A stretch of DNA of 32,869 bases, from assembly GCA_024398365.1 (NCBI GenBank), contig JAKSJG010000016.1, forward strand, positions 1 to 32,869, written 5' to 3'. The position numbers and the translations under genes are program-made. Source of the DNA: Bacteroidales bacterium (GTDB lineage: Bacteria; Bacteroidota; Bacteroidia; Bacteroidales; UBA932). Below, in pieces: positions 25,368 to 32,869 of the stretch; position 1 is the first letter of the stretch, and each line of letters starts with the position of its first letter. The notes beneath the pieces were generated by a model, which worked only from the letters and a program-made list of their open reading frames with translations, had not been told where the DNA came from and made no database searches.

Positions 25368-25894
25368 TGCTTCGGCGCCTTTATTATGGCCTCGGCTATG
25401 CCCGTGACAGCACCGGCGAGGATGAACCAGACAGGGGAGATGCTCGTCTGCCAGATGAGCAGCGCGGCCGCGATGCCGAGGCATACCATAGGCCAGCGCA
25501 GAGGCTTGAGCATCCGGACGAAAGGCACGGCTATGAGGGCTACAACCGCAGGCCTTATGGCCTTGAATGCCGCTTCCACATAGCTGTTGTCCCTGATGTC
25601 CTCAAAGAAAACGGCAATCAGAAGGATGATGGTGAAACAGGGAAGGACTGAGCCCAGCACCGCCGTAAGGGCGCCGGGCCAGCCTTTCATCCTGTATCCT
25701 ACGAAGACCGCCGTATTGAGGGCAATAGGGCCCGGGGACGACTGTGCAAGGGCCAGATGATTGTAGAAGTCCTCGCTGTCGAACCATTTCTTGCGGTCCA
25801 CGACCTCCTTCTCTATCATAGGGATCATTGCATATCCGCTGCCGAACGTGAATGCCCCTATCTTGAAGAAGCTCCAGAATAACTGCCAGAGCAT
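25364..25894 (-). CDS. Chromate transporter half-protein (CHR family), first subunit
   Basis: A 176 aa partner of the downstream CHR half-protein. The motif FFKIGAFTFGSGYAMIPMIEKEVV (about 9-32) and SSPGPIALNTAVFVGY (53-68) mirror those of its partner, so the pair looks like an old tandem duplication. There are several hydrophobic segments and the predicted location is the inner membrane. It starts 9 nt after the M20 dipeptidase stop, and its own stop overlaps the next start, so the three genes form one transcription unit. A functional link between the peptidase and the transporter is not evident. Confidence 0.9.
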   Translation of the reverse strand: MLWQLFWSFFKIGAFTFGSGYAMIPMIEKEVVDRKKWFDSEDFYNHLALAQSSPGPIALNTAVFVGYRMKGWPGALTAVLGSVLPCFTIILLIAVFFEDIRDNSYVEAAFKAIRPAVVALIAVPFVRMLKPLRWPMVCLGIAAALLIWQTSISPVWFILAGAVTGIAEAIIKAPKQ

Positions 25895-25903
25895 CAGTGG
25901 ATA

Positions 25904-27256
25904 TTAATAGTACTGGTAGAACTTGGTGATGCACTCTATGCCCCTGAAGAACTGGAGGAGGAGATAGCTCTCGTTAGGGGAGTGGATGGCGTCGCGGTCA
26001 AGACCGAAGCCCATCAGGGCAGGTGTGGCCTTGAGCATCTTCTGTGCCTCCGCGATGACGGTGATACTGCCGCCTCCACGGTAAGGTATAGGCTCCATGC
26101 CATAGACTTCCTTCATCGCCTTGAAGGCTGCGCGGTATTCCTTGGAGTCGAGCGGGGTCACGAAGCTTTCTCCGCCGTGGTGGATCATCACTTCGCTGGT
26201 CAGGCCCTTAGGAGTGATCTTCTTGAAATGTTTTGCGAAGAGCTTGCTGATCTTTGCGCTGTCCTGATAAGGGACGAGGCGCATGGAGATCTTGGCGTGT
26301 GCCTCAGATGGAATGATGGTCTTGGAGCCTGGAGCCGTGAAGCCGCCCCAGATGCCGTTCACGTCAAGGCAAGGACGGATGGCAGTGTGCTCCCTGGTGG
26401 TGTAGCCCTTCTCGCCCTTGAGTGCGCCGCCACCGATGCAGCCGAGATATTCCTCTGCGTCAAAAGGCATCTGGCCGAGAAGCTTGCGGTCCTTGCGGCT
26501 CAGCTCTGCAACATCATCGTAGAAGCCCGGAACGGTCACGTGGCCTTCCTTGTCGATGAGGGAGGAGATCATGTCGCAAAGGGCGTTGACAGGGTTGTAG
26601 ATGGCTCCGCCGTAATGTCCTGAATGTACGTCGATGGCCTGGCCCTTGACTGTAACCTCAAGGTATGACAGGCCGCGCATGCCGGTGCACATTGAAGGGA
26701 ACTTCTCGGAGAGCTGTGTGGTATCTGAAATCAATATGGAATCGCAGGCGAGCTTCTTCTTGTTGGCCTTCATCCAAGGTGCGAGGCTAGGGGATGAGAT
26801 CTCCTCTTCGCCCTCGATCATGAACTTCACGTTCTGGCGGAGCTTGCCTTCCTTGATGAGGTACTCGAATGCCTTGATGTGCATGAAGCTCTGACCCTTG
26901 TCGTCATTTGCACCGCGCGCCCAGATGGCCCCGTCCTTGATGACAGGTTCGTAAGGATTTGTCTTCCAGAGCTCGAGAGGCTCTGCGGGCTGCACGTCAT
27001 AGTGGCCGTAAACGAGGATGGTCGGCGCCTTCGGGTCGATCTTCTTCTCGGCGAACACCACAGGGTTGCCTGCGGTCTCGCAGATCTCCGCCTTATCTAC
27101 GCCGGCCGCTCTCAGGTACTCGGCGATCTTCTCCGCGCAGCGGTACATGTCCGGTTTGTGTTCAGGCTTGGAGCTGTCGGAAGGGATTCTCAGGAGTTCG
27201 AACAGTTCTTCGAAAAAGCGTTCTTTATTTTTCTCAATGTATTCTTTGATTTCCAT
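25904..27256 (-). CDS. M20 family dipeptidase
   Basis: A 450 aa cytosolic zinc peptidase of the M20 family (carnosinase/CNDP-like dipeptidases), expected to cleave short peptides to amino acids. Zinc-site residues are visible: His85 and Asp87 in VYGHYDVQP, Asp118/Asp119 in RGANDDKGQ, and the catalytic Glu150-Glu151 in MIEGEEEISS. The dimerisation domain lies between (SYLEVTVKGQAIDVHSGHYGG). The C-terminal PYRGGGSITVIAE and FGLDRDAIHSPNESYLL segments complete the metal site. Length is normal. It heads the minus-strand unit with the two CHR genes and is divergent from tig. The exact peptide preference is not readable. Confidence 0.93.
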   Translation of the reverse strand: MEIKEYIEKNKERFFEELFELLRIPSDSSKPEHKPDMYRCAEKIAEYLRAAGVDKAEICETAGNPVVFAEKKIDPKAPTILVYGHYDVQPAEPLELWKTNPYEPVIKDGAIWARGANDDKGQSFMHIKAFEYLIKEGKLRQNVKFMIEGEEEISSPSLAPWMKANKKKLACDSILISDTTQLSEKFPSMCTGMRGLSYLEVTVKGQAIDVHSGHYGGAIYNPVNALCDMISSLIDKEGHVTVPGFYDDVAELSRKDRKLLGQMPFDAEEYLGCIGGGALKGEKGYTTREHTAIRPCLDVNGIWGGFTAPGSKTIIPSEAHAKISMRLVPYQDSAKISKLFAKHFKKITPKGLTSEVMIHHGGESFVTPLDSKEYRAAFKAMKEVYGMEPIPYRGGGSITVIAEAQKMLKATPALMGFGLDRDAIHSPNESYLLLQFFRGIECITKFYQYY

Positions 27257-27284
27257 ATGATGGTGGTTTTGTTAGTGATTCTTA

Positions 27285-27292
27285 CAAAGGTA
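27285..27292 (-). promoter_or_regulatory. -7 element for the dipeptidase operon
   Basis: TACCTTTG on the minus strand fits TAnnTTTG exactly, ~30 nt upstream of the dipeptidase ATG. No exact -33 box is seen. It lies 14 bp from the -7 box of the opposite tig promoter. Confidence 0.5.
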
Positions 27293-27305
27293 GTCAATTT
27301 TTTAT

Positions 27306-27313
27306 TAACTTTG
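27306..27313 (+). promoter_or_regulatory. -7 element for tig-clpP-clpX
   Basis: TAACTTTG fits TAnnTTTG exactly, 46 nt before the tig ATG. A canonical TTTG -33 box is missing at 19-21 nt. The two facing promoters overlap, so polymerase binding at one may hinder the other. Confidence 0.55.
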
Positions 27314-27359
27314 CACGCTTTAAGTAAAATCGCAAAATATTGAAAATTCCAATAGTATT

Positions 27360-28682
27360 ATGAACGTAAAACAGACAAAGATCGACGATCTCAACCTGAC
27401 CGTCAACATCGAACTCGGCAAAGAGGACTGGGCAGATGCCAAGAAGAAGAAACTGAACGAATTCCGCAGAAACGCAGAGCTCAAGGGCTTCCGCAAGGGC
27501 ATGGCCCCTGCGTCCCTCATCGAAAAACTCTATGGCGGACAGGCCCTCGCTGACGTTATCAACAATATCGTGTCAGAGCAGCTCAACAAGTTCATCGAGG
27601 ACAACAAGCTCAACGTCATCGGCGAACCTCTCCCAAGCGAGAACGAGCAGAAGAATGACTGGGACAACCCTGGCACCTTCGCATTCGATTTCGACATCGC
27701 CCTCGCACCTAAGGTTGAGGCTGAAGTTTCAGCAGCAGACAAGATTCCTTTCTACAACGTGACCACCACCGCAAAGGCAGTGAAGGACTACAAGACCAAC
27801 CTCCTCAAGCAGTACGGCACACTCGAGAAGGGCAAGGCAGCAAAGGAGGATGACTTCATCATCGCTGACTTCGAGGCAGGCGAGACCAAGGTCGAGAAGG
27901 CATACGTTGCATTGCGCAGCATCAAGGATGAGGATATCAAGGCTTCATTCATCGGCCTCAAGGCAGGTGACGTCAAGGACGTGGATATCGAGAAGACCTT
28001 CACCAACGAGGCTGATCGCGCAGCCATGTTCAAGGTGAAGAAGGAAGAGCTCGGCACTCTCCCTGCAGAGTGGAAGATGACAGTAAGCGAAGTCAAGACC
28101 TTCGTGCCTGCAAAGGCAACCCAGGAGACCTTCGACAATATCTTCGGCAAGGACGCAGTCAAGAGCGAAGAGGAATTCGACGCCAAGGTGAAGGAACGCC
28201 TCGAGTCCGAATATGCTCAGGAGAGCGAATACCGCTTCATGATCGACGCCAAGGAATACATGATCAAGAAGGCTGCCATCAACCTTCCTGACGCATTCCT
28301 CAAGCGCTGGATCTTCGTCGCAAACGACGGCAAGTTCACAAAGGAGGAGATCGAGAAGGAATACGACCTCTTCGCAAAGGATTTCCGCTGGGATATGATC
28401 CGCAGCTCCATCATCAAGGCTCAGAAGCTCGAGATCACCAAGGAAGCTGTCACTGAAGAGGCAAAGAAGATCGCTGCATACCAGTTCGCAATGTACGGCA
28501 TGGGCAGCACTCCTGACGATATGCTCACACAGTACGCTGAGAACATGCTCAAGGATCAGGAGCAGGCACGCCGCATAGTCGAGAAGGTGCAGGATGACCT
28601 CGCACTCGGCTATATCCGCAAGACCGCCACTCTCGATGCGAAGAAGATCTCCCTCGAGAAGATGCGCGAACTCACAGCCTAA
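27360..28682 (+). CDS. tig: Trigger factor
   Basis: The ribosome-bound chaperone that receives nascent chains at the exit tunnel. It is 440 aa. The ribosome-binding loop is GFRKGMAP (43-50), a variant of the GFRxGxxP signature. In the middle peptidyl-prolyl isomerase region (about 150-240) the FKBP motifs are weak, as is usual in Bacteroidota. The C-terminal helical arms are rich in Lys/Glu (KFTKEEIEKEYDLFAKDF). Codon use is strongly biased to a few codons (GAG, AAG, GCA), consistent with high expression. It is first in the classical order tig-clpP-clpX. Confidence 0.95.
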   Translation: MNVKQTKIDDLNLTVNIELGKEDWADAKKKKLNEFRRNAELKGFRKGMAPASLIEKLYGGQALADVINNIVSEQLNKFIEDNKLNVIGEPLPSENEQKNDWDNPGTFAFDFDIALAPKVEAEVSAADKIPFYNVTTTAKAVKDYKTNLLKQYGTLEKGKAAKEDDFIIADFEAGETKVEKAYVALRSIKDEDIKASFIGLKAGDVKDVDIEKTFTNEADRAAMFKVKKEELGTLPAEWKMTVSEVKTFVPAKATQETFDNIFGKDAVKSEEEFDAKVKERLESEYAQESEYRFMIDAKEYMIKKAAINLPDAFLKRWIFVANDGKFTKEEIEKEYDLFAKDFRWDMIRSSIIKAQKLEITKEAVTEEAKKIAAYQFAMYGMGSTPDDMLTQYAENMLKDQEQARRIVEKVQDDLALGYIRKTATLDAKKISLEKMRELTA

Positions 28683-28703
28683 CCCTTAAGACAGGACACG
28701 ACA

Positions 28704-29372
28704 ATGACCGAATTTGAGAAATATGCCGTAAAGCACTGCGGAATCAGCTCTTCGAGGCTTTCCGCAGTCTCTTCGGCCGTCGACAGTTATATCAACCCGA
28801 TTATCATAGAGGAACGACAGCTGAACGTGGCCCAGATGGATGTGTTCAGCCGTCTGATGATGGACCGCATCATATTTCTCGGATGCGGCATCGACGACGA
28901 TGTGGCGAATATCATCAACGCCCAGCTTCTCTTCCTCGATTCCACGGGCGCTGATTCCGATATTACACTTTATATCAATTCGCCGGGCGGAAGCGTATAT
29001 TCCGGTCTGGCGATATATGACACCATGCAGACTCTCCACTCCGACGTGGCCACTGTCTGCACCGGCATGGCGGCTTCCATGGCTTCCGTGCTCCTGGCTG
29101 CCGGTACTCACGGCAAGCGTTCCATACTGCCTCATTCAAGGGTGATGATACATCAGCCTATGGGCGGTGCGGAAGGTCAGGCATCCGACATCGAGATCAC
29201 CGCCCGCGAGATACTCAAGCTCAAGAGCGAGCTGTATGAGATACTCTCGGAGCACAGCGGTAAGACCATGGAGGAGATCACCAGGGACGCAGACCGCGAC
29301 TACTGGATGACTGCCGAGGAGGCGAAGGCCTACGGCATGGTGGATGAGATAATCAAATCACGCAGGAAATAG
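28704..29372 (+). CDS. clpP: ATP-dependent Clp protease proteolytic subunit
   Basis: The serine protease barrel that degrades proteins unfolded by ClpX. It is 222 aa with the full catalytic triad: Ser125 in GMAASMAS, His150 in RVMIHQPMGG and Asp199 in RDYWMTAEEA. The oxyanion segment SPGGSVYSGLAIYD is intact. The N-terminus is about 15-30 residues longer than the mature E. coli protein and may be processed. It lies 21 nt after tig and 3 nt before clpX, so the protease and its unfoldase are co-transcribed. Confidence 0.97.
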   Translation: MTEFEKYAVKHCGISSSRLSAVSSAVDSYINPIIIEERQLNVAQMDVFSRLMMDRIIFLGCGIDDDVANIINAQLLFLDSTGADSDITLYINSPGGSVYSGLAIYDTMQTLHSDVATVCTGMAASMASVLLAAGTHGKRSILPHSRVMIHQPMGGAEGQASDIEITAREILKLKSELYEILSEHSGKTMEEITRDADRDYWMTAEEAKAYGMVDEIIKSRRK

Positions 29373-29375
29373 CAG

Positions 29376-30629
29376 ATGGCAGAGAATACTAATGATCACG
29401 GACACTGCATATTCTGCGGTCGTTCACAGGATGAGGTGGACCTTCTCATAACCACCGAGAACGCTTCCATCTGCTCTGATTGCGCAGCGATGGCATATCA
29501 GTGCTGCAAGGAGGCCCTCGGCGATGATGAGGAGCACATCAAGACCAACGGCCCCATCAAGGGCGAACAGAAGATACTCAAGCCGCGCGAGATCAAGGAA
29601 TTCCTCGACCAGTATGTCATAGGTCAGGAGGATGCCAAGAAGACTCTCGCCGTGGCCGTTTACAACCATTATAAAAGGATAGGCCGCAAGAAGGAGGAGG
29701 AGCTCATTGAGAAATCCAACATACTCCTCGTCGGACCTACCGGCACCGGCAAGACTCTCCTCGCCAGGACCATCGCCAAGATGCTCAACGTGCCGTTCGC
29801 AATCGTGGACGCAACTGTCCTCACCGAGGCCGGCTATGTGGGAGAAGATGTGGAGAGCATACTCACCCGACTCCTCCAGGATGCCGACTACGATGTGGAG
29901 CTTGCCGAGAAGGGCATAGTGTTCATCGATGAGATAGACAAGATCGCACGCAAGAGCGACAATCCGTCCATCACACGCGACGTGTCCGGTGAAGGCGTTC
30001 AGCAGGCCCTGCTCAAGATACTTGAGGGCAGCATAGTCAATGTTCCTCCTCAGGGCGGACGCAAGCATCCGGAGCAGAAGATGATCGCCGTCAATACGGA
30101 GAACATCCTCTTCATCTGCGGCGGTGCCTTCGAAGGCATAGACCGCGAGATCGCAATGAGGCTCAATACCCAGGTCATAGGATTCGGAGCGCAGAAGCAG
30201 CGCGACCAGATTGACCGCAACAACCTCATCCAGTACATCGCGCCTCAGGACCTCAAGTCCTATGGACTCATCCCTGAGATCATAGGCCGTCTCCCTGTGC
30301 TTGCGCACCTCAATCCTCTGGAGCGCGACAGCCTGCTTTCCATCCTTACAAAGCCGAAGAACGCGCTTATCCGCCAGTATCAGGAGATATTCGCGCTTGA
30401 CGGTGTCAAGCTGCGCGTGAAGCCGGAAGTTCTTGAATTCATCGTGGATACCGCCATAGAGTATAAGCTCGGTGCACGCGGCCTCCGCGCCATCTGCGAG
30501 GCTATCATGCTCGACGCCATGTTCGATGCACCTACGGCATCCAAGAAGACTCTCACCATCACTCTTCCTTACGCAAAGGAGAAGATTGAGAAGTTCACCG
30601 GCAAGATGATTGGCATTTCAGAGAGCTAA
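29376..30629 (+). CDS. clpX: ATP-dependent Clp protease ATP-binding subunit ClpX
   Basis: The hexameric AAA+ unfoldase that feeds substrates to ClpP. It is 417 aa. The zinc-binding domain has Cys11, Cys14, Cys33 and Cys36. Walker A is GPTGTGKT (120-127), the pore loop is GYVG (153-156), Walker B is VFIDE (182-186), the RKH loop is GGRKH (227-231), and the ClpP-docking IGF loop is at 268-270. All key elements are intact. It is the last gene of tig-clpP-clpX; no strong terminator follows before the rho promoter. Confidence 0.98.
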   Translation: MAENTNDHGHCIFCGRSQDEVDLLITTENASICSDCAAMAYQCCKEALGDDEEHIKTNGPIKGEQKILKPREIKEFLDQYVIGQEDAKKTLAVAVYNHYKRIGRKKEEELIEKSNILLVGPTGTGKTLLARTIAKMLNVPFAIVDATVLTEAGYVGEDVESILTRLLQDADYDVELAEKGIVFIDEIDKIARKSDNPSITRDVSGEGVQQALLKILEGSIVNVPPQGGRKHPEQKMIAVNTENILFICGGAFEGIDREIAMRLNTQVIGFGAQKQRDQIDRNNLIQYIAPQDLKSYGLIPEIIGRLPVLAHLNPLERDSLLSILTKPKNALIRQYQEIFALDGVKLRVKPEVLEFIVDTAIEYKLGARGLRAICEAIMLDAMFDAPTASKKTLTITLPYAKEKIEKFTGKMIGISES

Positions 30630-30641
30630 TCATTCCCTTTA

Positions 30642-30673
30642 TTTGGATTATATCCAATAATTGACTACATTTG
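30642..30673 (+). promoter_or_regulatory. Consensus promoter of rho
   Basis: TTTG (30642-30645), 20 nt, TACATTTG (30666-30673) is a perfect Bacteroidota promoter. It gives rho a transcript separate from clpX, with a 5' UTR of ~48 nt. Confidence 0.85.
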
Positions 30674-30687
30674 AACGCATTTTTACA

Positions 30688-30715
30688 AGAACCCCCAATC
30701 TGGGGGTTCTGTTTT
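30688..30715 (+). terminator. Hairpin with short T run in the rho 5' UTR
   Basis: AGAACCCCC-AATCT-GGGGGTTCT (30688-30710) is a perfect 9 bp stem followed by GTTTTCC. It lies downstream of the rho promoter and 17 nt before the rho ATG. It could end clpX read-through, attenuate rho, or protect the mRNA 5' end. The T run is short, so full termination is doubtful. Confidence 0.5.
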
Positions 30716-30727
30716 CCTTAACTGCAG

Positions 30728-32626
30728 ATGTACGATATTATTGAATTGAGCAAGAAAAGTCAGGAAGACTTGTATGCTATCGCGAAGGAACTGAAGATAT
30801 CCAAGCCCCAGTCCATCGCCCCAGATGAATTGATTTACGCCATCCTCGATGAGCAGGCAATACAAACACACGAAGATCCGCGTCCGAAGAGGCAGCGTCA
30901 GAGGATAAAGGCGGGCGGCAAGACCGCTGAACAGAAAGATGGCAAGCAGCCTGAGACAGCCGCAGCAAAGCCTGCGGAAGCCGCGGCTCCTGCACAGCCT
31001 AAGAAGAAGGGCCGCAAGCCTGCAGCATCCAATGATGCAGCGGCTGATGCCCAGCCTGCGGCAAAGCCTGCAACAGAAGAGGCCAAGCCTGCAGCTCAGC
31101 CATCCGCTGAACAGACGCCCGCTGAAAAGCCGCGTCGCGGACGTCCGAAGAAGAATCAGGATGCCCAGCCTCAGCCGCATGCTCCTGTTGAAGAGCCAAA
31201 GGCAGCGGAAGAGGCTCCTGCTGCCGCCAGCGCTGCTGAAACGGCAGATGCCAAGGAAGCCAAGTCTCCTCGCAAGAGAGGCCGCAAGGCCAAGATAGAG
31301 CAGCCTGCATCTGAACCAGCCGTTGAAGCTCCTGCAGCTGAAGCTGCAAATGCTGAGTCAGCTCAGCCGGCTCCGCAGCCTGCACCTCAGCAGAGGCAGA
31401 ATCAGGGCCAGAATCAGCAGGGCCAGCAGAACCAGCAGAATCAGCAGCGCCAGCAGCAGAACCAGCCTAAGCCGCAGCAGCCTAAGTATGAGTTTGAAGG
31501 CCTCGTAGAGGCTACCGGCGTACTTGAGGTGATGCCTGACGGCTACGGTTTCCTCCGTTCTTCAGATTATAATTATCTGAACTCTCCGGATGATATATAT
31601 GTATCCCAGTCCCAGATCAAGAGCTATGCTCTCAAGACAGGTGATACCGTCCTCGGCGAAATCCGTCCTCCTCGCGAGGGCGAGAAATATTTCCCGCTCA
31701 TCAAGGTCAAGAAGATCAACGGCCGCCAGCCGGAATTCATCCGTGACAGGGTGCCGTTCGATTTCCTCACCCCGCTTTTCCCGGACGAGAAGTTCAACAT
31801 TACCGGCCACGGCCACAATGACAGCATTTCCATCAGGGTGGTGGATCTCTTCACCCCTATAGGAAAGGGCCAGCGCGGTCTCATCGTCGCTCAGCCTAAG
31901 ACAGGTAAGACAGTCCTGCTGAAGGATATCGCCAATGCCATTGCTGACAATCATCCTGAGGTCTATATGATAGTCCTCCTCATCGACGAGCGTCCTGAGG
32001 AAGTTACCGATATGGAGCGCAGCGTGAAGGCGGAGGTTGTGGCCTCCACCTTCGACGAGCCTGCAGAGCACCACGTGAAGGTGTCCAACATGGTTCTCGA
32101 GAAGGCCAAGCGCCTCGTGGAGTGCGGCCACGACGTTGTCATCCTCCTGGACTCCATCACACGTCTCGCGCGTGCATTCAATACTGTTCAGCCGGCTTCC
32201 GGCAAGGTGCTATCCGGTGGTGTGGATGCCAACGCTCTCCAAAAACCTAAGCGCTTCTTCGGCGCCGCCCGCAATATTGAGAACGGCGGTTCTCTCACAA
32301 TCCTCGCCACAGCCCTCACTGAGACAGGCTCCAAGATGGATGACGTGATATTCGAGGAATTCAAGGGTACCGGCAACCTCGAGCTCCAGCTCGACCGCAA
32401 ACTCGCCAACAAGCGTATCTTCCCGGCTGTGGATGTGACATTGAGCTCTACCCGCCGCGACGACCTGCTTTACGACCCTGAGTATCTCAACCGCATCTGG
32501 ATACTGAGGAATTATCTCTCCGATATGAATTCAGTCGAAGCCATGGAGTTCATGAAGTCCCGTCTCGAGAAGACCCGCAACAACGAGGAATTCCTCGTCT
32601 CCATGAACGGCGACAAGTTGCAGTAA
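30728..32626 (+). CDS. rho: Transcription termination factor Rho with large disordered insertion
   Basis: The hexameric RNA helicase that terminates transcription. It is 632 aa, against about 420 in E. coli. Residues 5-43 form the Rho N-terminal helical domain. Residues ~50-253 are a low-complexity insertion rich in Ala, Pro, Glu, Lys and Gln. The insertion has three basic AT-hook-like patches (KKKGRKP 92-98, [10 protein letters not shown] 134-143, PRKRGRKAK 181-189) and a Gln/Asn-rich tract at 215-252. The cold-shock RNA-binding domain ([22 protein letters not shown]) follows at ~257-325. Walker A is QPKTGKT (389-395), Walker B is VILLDSIT (471-478), and the Q-loop region [20 protein letters not shown] is complete. 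Bacteroides Rho is known to have a similar disordered region that drives phase separation. The promoter and terminator are its own. Confidence 0.97.
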   Translation: MYDIIELSKKSQEDLYAIAKELKISKPQSIAPDELIYAILDEQAIQTHEDPRPKRQRQRIKAGGKTAEQKDGKQPETAAAKPAEAAAPAQPKKKGRKPAASNDAAADAQPAAKPATEEAKPAAQPSAEQTPAEKPRRGRPKKNQDAQPQPHAPVEEPKAAEEAPAAASAAETADAKEAKSPRKRGRKAKIEQPASEPAVEAPAAEAANAESAQPAPQPAPQQRQNQGQNQQGQQNQQNQQRQQQNQPKPQQPKYEFEGLVEATGVLEVMPDGYGFLRSSDYNYLNSPDDIYVSQSQIKSYALKTGDTVLGEIRPPREGEKYFPLIKVKKINGRQPEFIRDRVPFDFLTPLFPDEKFNITGHGHNDSISIRVVDLFTPIGKGQRGLIVAQPKTGKTVLLKDIANAIADNHPEVYMIVLLIDERPEEVTDMERSVKAEVVASTFDEPAEHHVKVSNMVLEKAKRLVECGHDVVILLDSITRLARAFNTVQPASGKVLSGGVDANALQKPKRFFGAARNIENGGSLTILATALTETGSKMDDVIFEEFKGTGNLELQLDRKLANKRIFPAVDVTLSSTRRDDLLYDPEYLNRIWILRNYLSDMNSVEAMEFMKSRLEKTRNNEEFLVSMNGDKLQ

Positions 32627-32658
32627 TGCAAGGACAGTAATCCAGCATCAAATAAACC

Positions 32659-32693
32659 AAAGGAGGAGCGCTGCGAACGCTTCTCCTTTTTTT
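32659..32693 (+). terminator. Intrinsic terminator of rho
   Basis: AAAGGAGGAGCG (32659-32670) pairs with CGCTTCTCCTTT (32678-32689) with one G-U pair, followed by a T run to 32693. It starts 32 nt after the rho stop. Confidence 0.92.
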
Positions 32694-32869
32694 ATGTCGG
32701 GAACTATATCCCAGTCCGCCCTGCTGCAGACAAGCAGCTTCACACCCGCCATTTGGCTATTTTAAGCTATGGGTTTACCAAAACCAGGTGCCAGCCTCCG
32801 AAGGCCTGATATGTCTAAGCCGCCTAACTCTGTATGTTCCTAGCAGGCGAGAGATTAAGATTCAAAAAG
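32694..32869. other. Hairpin-rich non-coding end of window
   Basis: No believable protein gene is present on either strand. Several small perfect stems are visible: GGGA/TCCC (32699-32712), CTGCT/AGCAG (32721-32737), GGTTT/AAACC (32772-32785, loop ACCA) and GCCT/AGGC (32794-32805, loop CCGA). The density of stems suggests a structured RNA or a dispersed intergenic repeat cut by the window edge. I compared it by eye with SRP RNA, tmRNA, RNase P RNA and the cobalamin and TPP riboswitches and found no convincing match. Confidence 0.4.

Noticed and set aside
29424-30308. 294-codon minus-strand frame opposite clpX
   Set aside because: Antisense shadow of a highly conserved gene; no recognisable domain.
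32700-32869. Cobalamin or TPP riboswitch, SRP RNA or tmRNA in the terminal region
   Set aside because: Short similarities such as GGTGTGAA on the minus strand exist, but the diagnostic conserved boxes and their order are missing.

Overview
The window looks like a chromosomal segment of a Bacteroidales (phylum Bacteroidota) bacterium of fairly high GC content. The evidence is internal. The primary sigma factor is the short Bacteroidota type without region 1.1. Several promoters carry the Bacteroidota signature TTTG-N19/20-TAnnTTTG. Rho has a very large disordered insertion. There is a TonB-dependent receptor/DUF4249 lipoprotein pair, and Shine-Dalgarno sequences are mostly absent. Genus cannot be fixed from the sequence alone; an uncultured gut lineage is plausible.

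Layout: 1-650 holds a decayed two-gene unit on the minus strand (a frameshifted DUF6169-like gene preceded by an intact 51-codon ORF). 856-4095 carries cdd, a structured intergenic region with a chain of hairpins and the SRP RNA gene (minus strand), then mnmA and a BaiN/YhiN-type flavoprotein. 4056-6435 (minus) is dnaN - dnaQ-like exonuclease - a shortened fumarylacetoacetate-hydrolase-like protein, all overlapping. Divergent from it, 6588-10651 is rpoD - AGCS amino-acid symporter - argS, ending in a perfect terminator. 10741-19396 is a probable six-gene operon: acidic protein, CLC channel/antiporter, Tex, TonB receptor, DUF4249 lipoprotein, polyprenol-phosphate-mannose-type glycosyltransferase. 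It ends in a bidirectional terminator shared with the minus-strand rplU-rpmA operon, which has a structured leader. gyrB-trpB (minus) follows, then a divergent BASS-family transporter, a ~265 bp inverted-repeat element, and a minus-strand unit of M20 dipeptidase plus a split chromate transporter. 27360-32626 is tig-clpP-clpX and then rho, with its own consensus promoter and a 5' UTR hairpin. The last ~175 bp are non-coding and hairpin-rich.

Most of the genes are core information-processing and protein-quality-control functions: replication clamp, gyrase, sigma factor, Rho, SRP RNA, trigger factor/ClpXP, L21/L27, ArgRS, MnmA. I found no defence island, prophage, CRISPR array, intact insertion sequence or tRNA. 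Nothing here is clearly a new multi-gene system. The most interesting material is in the intergenic regions (hairpin chain at 1361-1472, nested inverted repeat at 24573-24838, L21 leader and promoter palindrome, rho leader hairpin, 3' terminal structured region), the metal-ligand-less FAH-like protein coupled to dnaN/dnaQ, and the Rho disordered region with three AT-hook-like patches.
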